This document shows, in pieces, positions 13,345-13,751 of a stretch of DNA of 13,751 nt. Position 1 is the first letter of the stretch. Every line of letters begins with the position of its first letter. Below the pieces are notes generated by a model. It did not search any database, was not told the DNA's origin, and saw nothing but the letters and a program-made list of their open reading frames with translations. Origin of the DNA: a bacterium. GTDB lineage: Bacteria; Desulfobacterota; Deferrisomatia; Deferrisomatales; BM512. The position numbers were made by a program, and so were the translations under genes. Where the stretch lies: NCBI GenBank assembly GCA_009724975.1, contig SRXB01000021.1, positions 1 through 13,751 of the forward strand, read 5' to 3'.

Positions 13345-13455
13345 TTTATATTTGCGGGGCTTGGCGCGCCCCGCGCCCGCGCGACACTTTTTAAAAAGTG
13401 TCCAAAACACGGCCCTGCAACAAAGCTCTCACTTCGTTCGACCGCTCGCTCCGGC
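13345..13455. repeat. Long direct repeat, copy B (111 bp)
   Basis: Second copy of 13002-13112, offset by 343 bp with one mismatch. It contains the third GCGGGGC hairpin (13354-13374) and the second 20-bp palindrome (13383-13402). Its CGGCCCTGCAACAAAGC arm (13410-13426) is matched by an inverted arm at 13519-13536. Confidence 0.92.
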
Positions 13456-13554
13456 TTGGGCGTGACGGGCACCCGCTGCGCTAAGACCCGCCGCCGCCCT
13501 TACCGCGCTCCGCTCACTGCTTTGTTGAAAGGGCCGCGTTGGGTTGCGGAAGTA

Positions 13555-13603
13555 TGGCTCGCAAATCTTTTGATTTGCTCGAAGGTAAATTTTTACATTC
13601 GAG
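13555..13603. repeat. Distal direct repeat, copy B (49 bp, double hairpin)
   Basis: Second copy of 13219-13268, lacking one A in the AT centre of the second hairpin; both hairpins can still form. It closes composite unit B (13345-13603, about 259 bp). Confidence 0.85.
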
Positions 13604-13751
13604 CGCTTTAGCGCGAGCTTGGAGCGCTAGCGACCCAGCGTCGTTCCCATTCCCCCTTCGACGAGAAGCGCTCGCCCAAATGCCGTAAAACGCCAAGTCC
13701 AAAGCCTGAGCCGACCCTCTACGTCGCCGTAAATTGCTCCGGCCTTTCCCT

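Larger units (their letters stand above)
12840..13751. other. Non-coding, palindrome-rich repeat region
   Basis: No ORF in this 0.9-kb stretch resembles a real gene: the open frames are short, run through the repeats and lack ribosome sites. No tRNA-like or rRNA sequence was recognised. It holds two copies of a composite repeat (13002-13268 and 13345-13603), three copies of one GC hairpin, several further hairpins and a REP-like element, listed separately. From 13604 to the window end there are only short GC-rich inverted repeats (for example AGCGCT-TTAGCGC near 13602-13614). Confidence 0.75.

Noticed and set aside
13149..13472. Minus-strand ORF of 107 codons in the right-hand repeat region
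   Set aside because: It runs through the repeats and palindromes, has no ribosome site and resembles no protein family; other short open frames in 12973-13702 are rejected for the same reasons.
12840..13751. CRISPR array or tRNA cluster in the repeat region
   Set aside because: Only two long copies exist, with unequal variable middles and no regular spacer pattern; no cloverleaf or T-loop motif was recognised.

Overview
The window reads as chromosomal sequence from a GC-rich Gram-negative bacterium. It carries a lipoprotein signal, a periplasmic LysM lytic transglycosylase, a YqgE/AlgH protein and a DUF4388 (PATAN-like) protein. That mix suggests a deltaproteobacterial/Desulfobacterota-like lineage, but this is inference: there is no rRNA or other taxonomic marker here. 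Coding density is high until about 12.84 kb; the last 0.9 kb is non-coding and packed with repeats.

Layout from left to right. At 1-24 is a rho-independent terminator for a plus-strand gene outside the window. Two minus-strand genes follow: a Cys-rich FMN-reductase-like flavoprotein (37-639) and a TPR protein with a four-cysteine cluster (704-2002). A 63-bp divergent gap leads into a tight plus-strand operon with 4-bp overlaps: RNase HI with an unusual C-terminal domain (2066-2749), a sugar-1-phosphate nucleotidyltransferase (2746-3744) and ketopantoate reductase (3741-4679). The stop codon of the last gene overlaps that of a convergent MltD-like lytic transglycosylase (4676-5893, minus). Further minus-strand genes are an orphan substrate-binding lipoprotein (6007-7122) and a YqgE/AlgH protein (7275-7829) that appears to start at an AUA codon. 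A three-gene minus-strand operon (11227 down to 7958) encodes a cytoplasmic DUF4388 protein, an exported coiled-coil protein with a C-terminal ethylbenzene-dehydrogenase-type haem-binding domain, and a two-TM four-helix-bundle protein like the sensor half of a chemoreceptor. It ends in a clear terminator at 7899-7925.

At 11565-12839 a single plus-strand ORF fuses the ribosome-assembly GTPase EngB/YsxC to a complete cytidylate kinase (Cmk). The region 12840-13751 holds no convincing gene. It contains two copies of a composite of about 260 bp built from nested palindromes, plus a third copy of one hairpin and a REP-like element.

The best candidates for something undescribed are the EngB-Cmk fusion, the DUF4388 / periplasmic haem-domain / four-helix TM operon (which looks like a sensory or redox module without a recognised output domain), the apparent AUA start of yqgE, the RNase H with its hybrid-binding-like domain moved to the C-terminus, and the palindromic tandem composite at the right edge. 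All family assignments come from reading motifs by eye; no database search was run.
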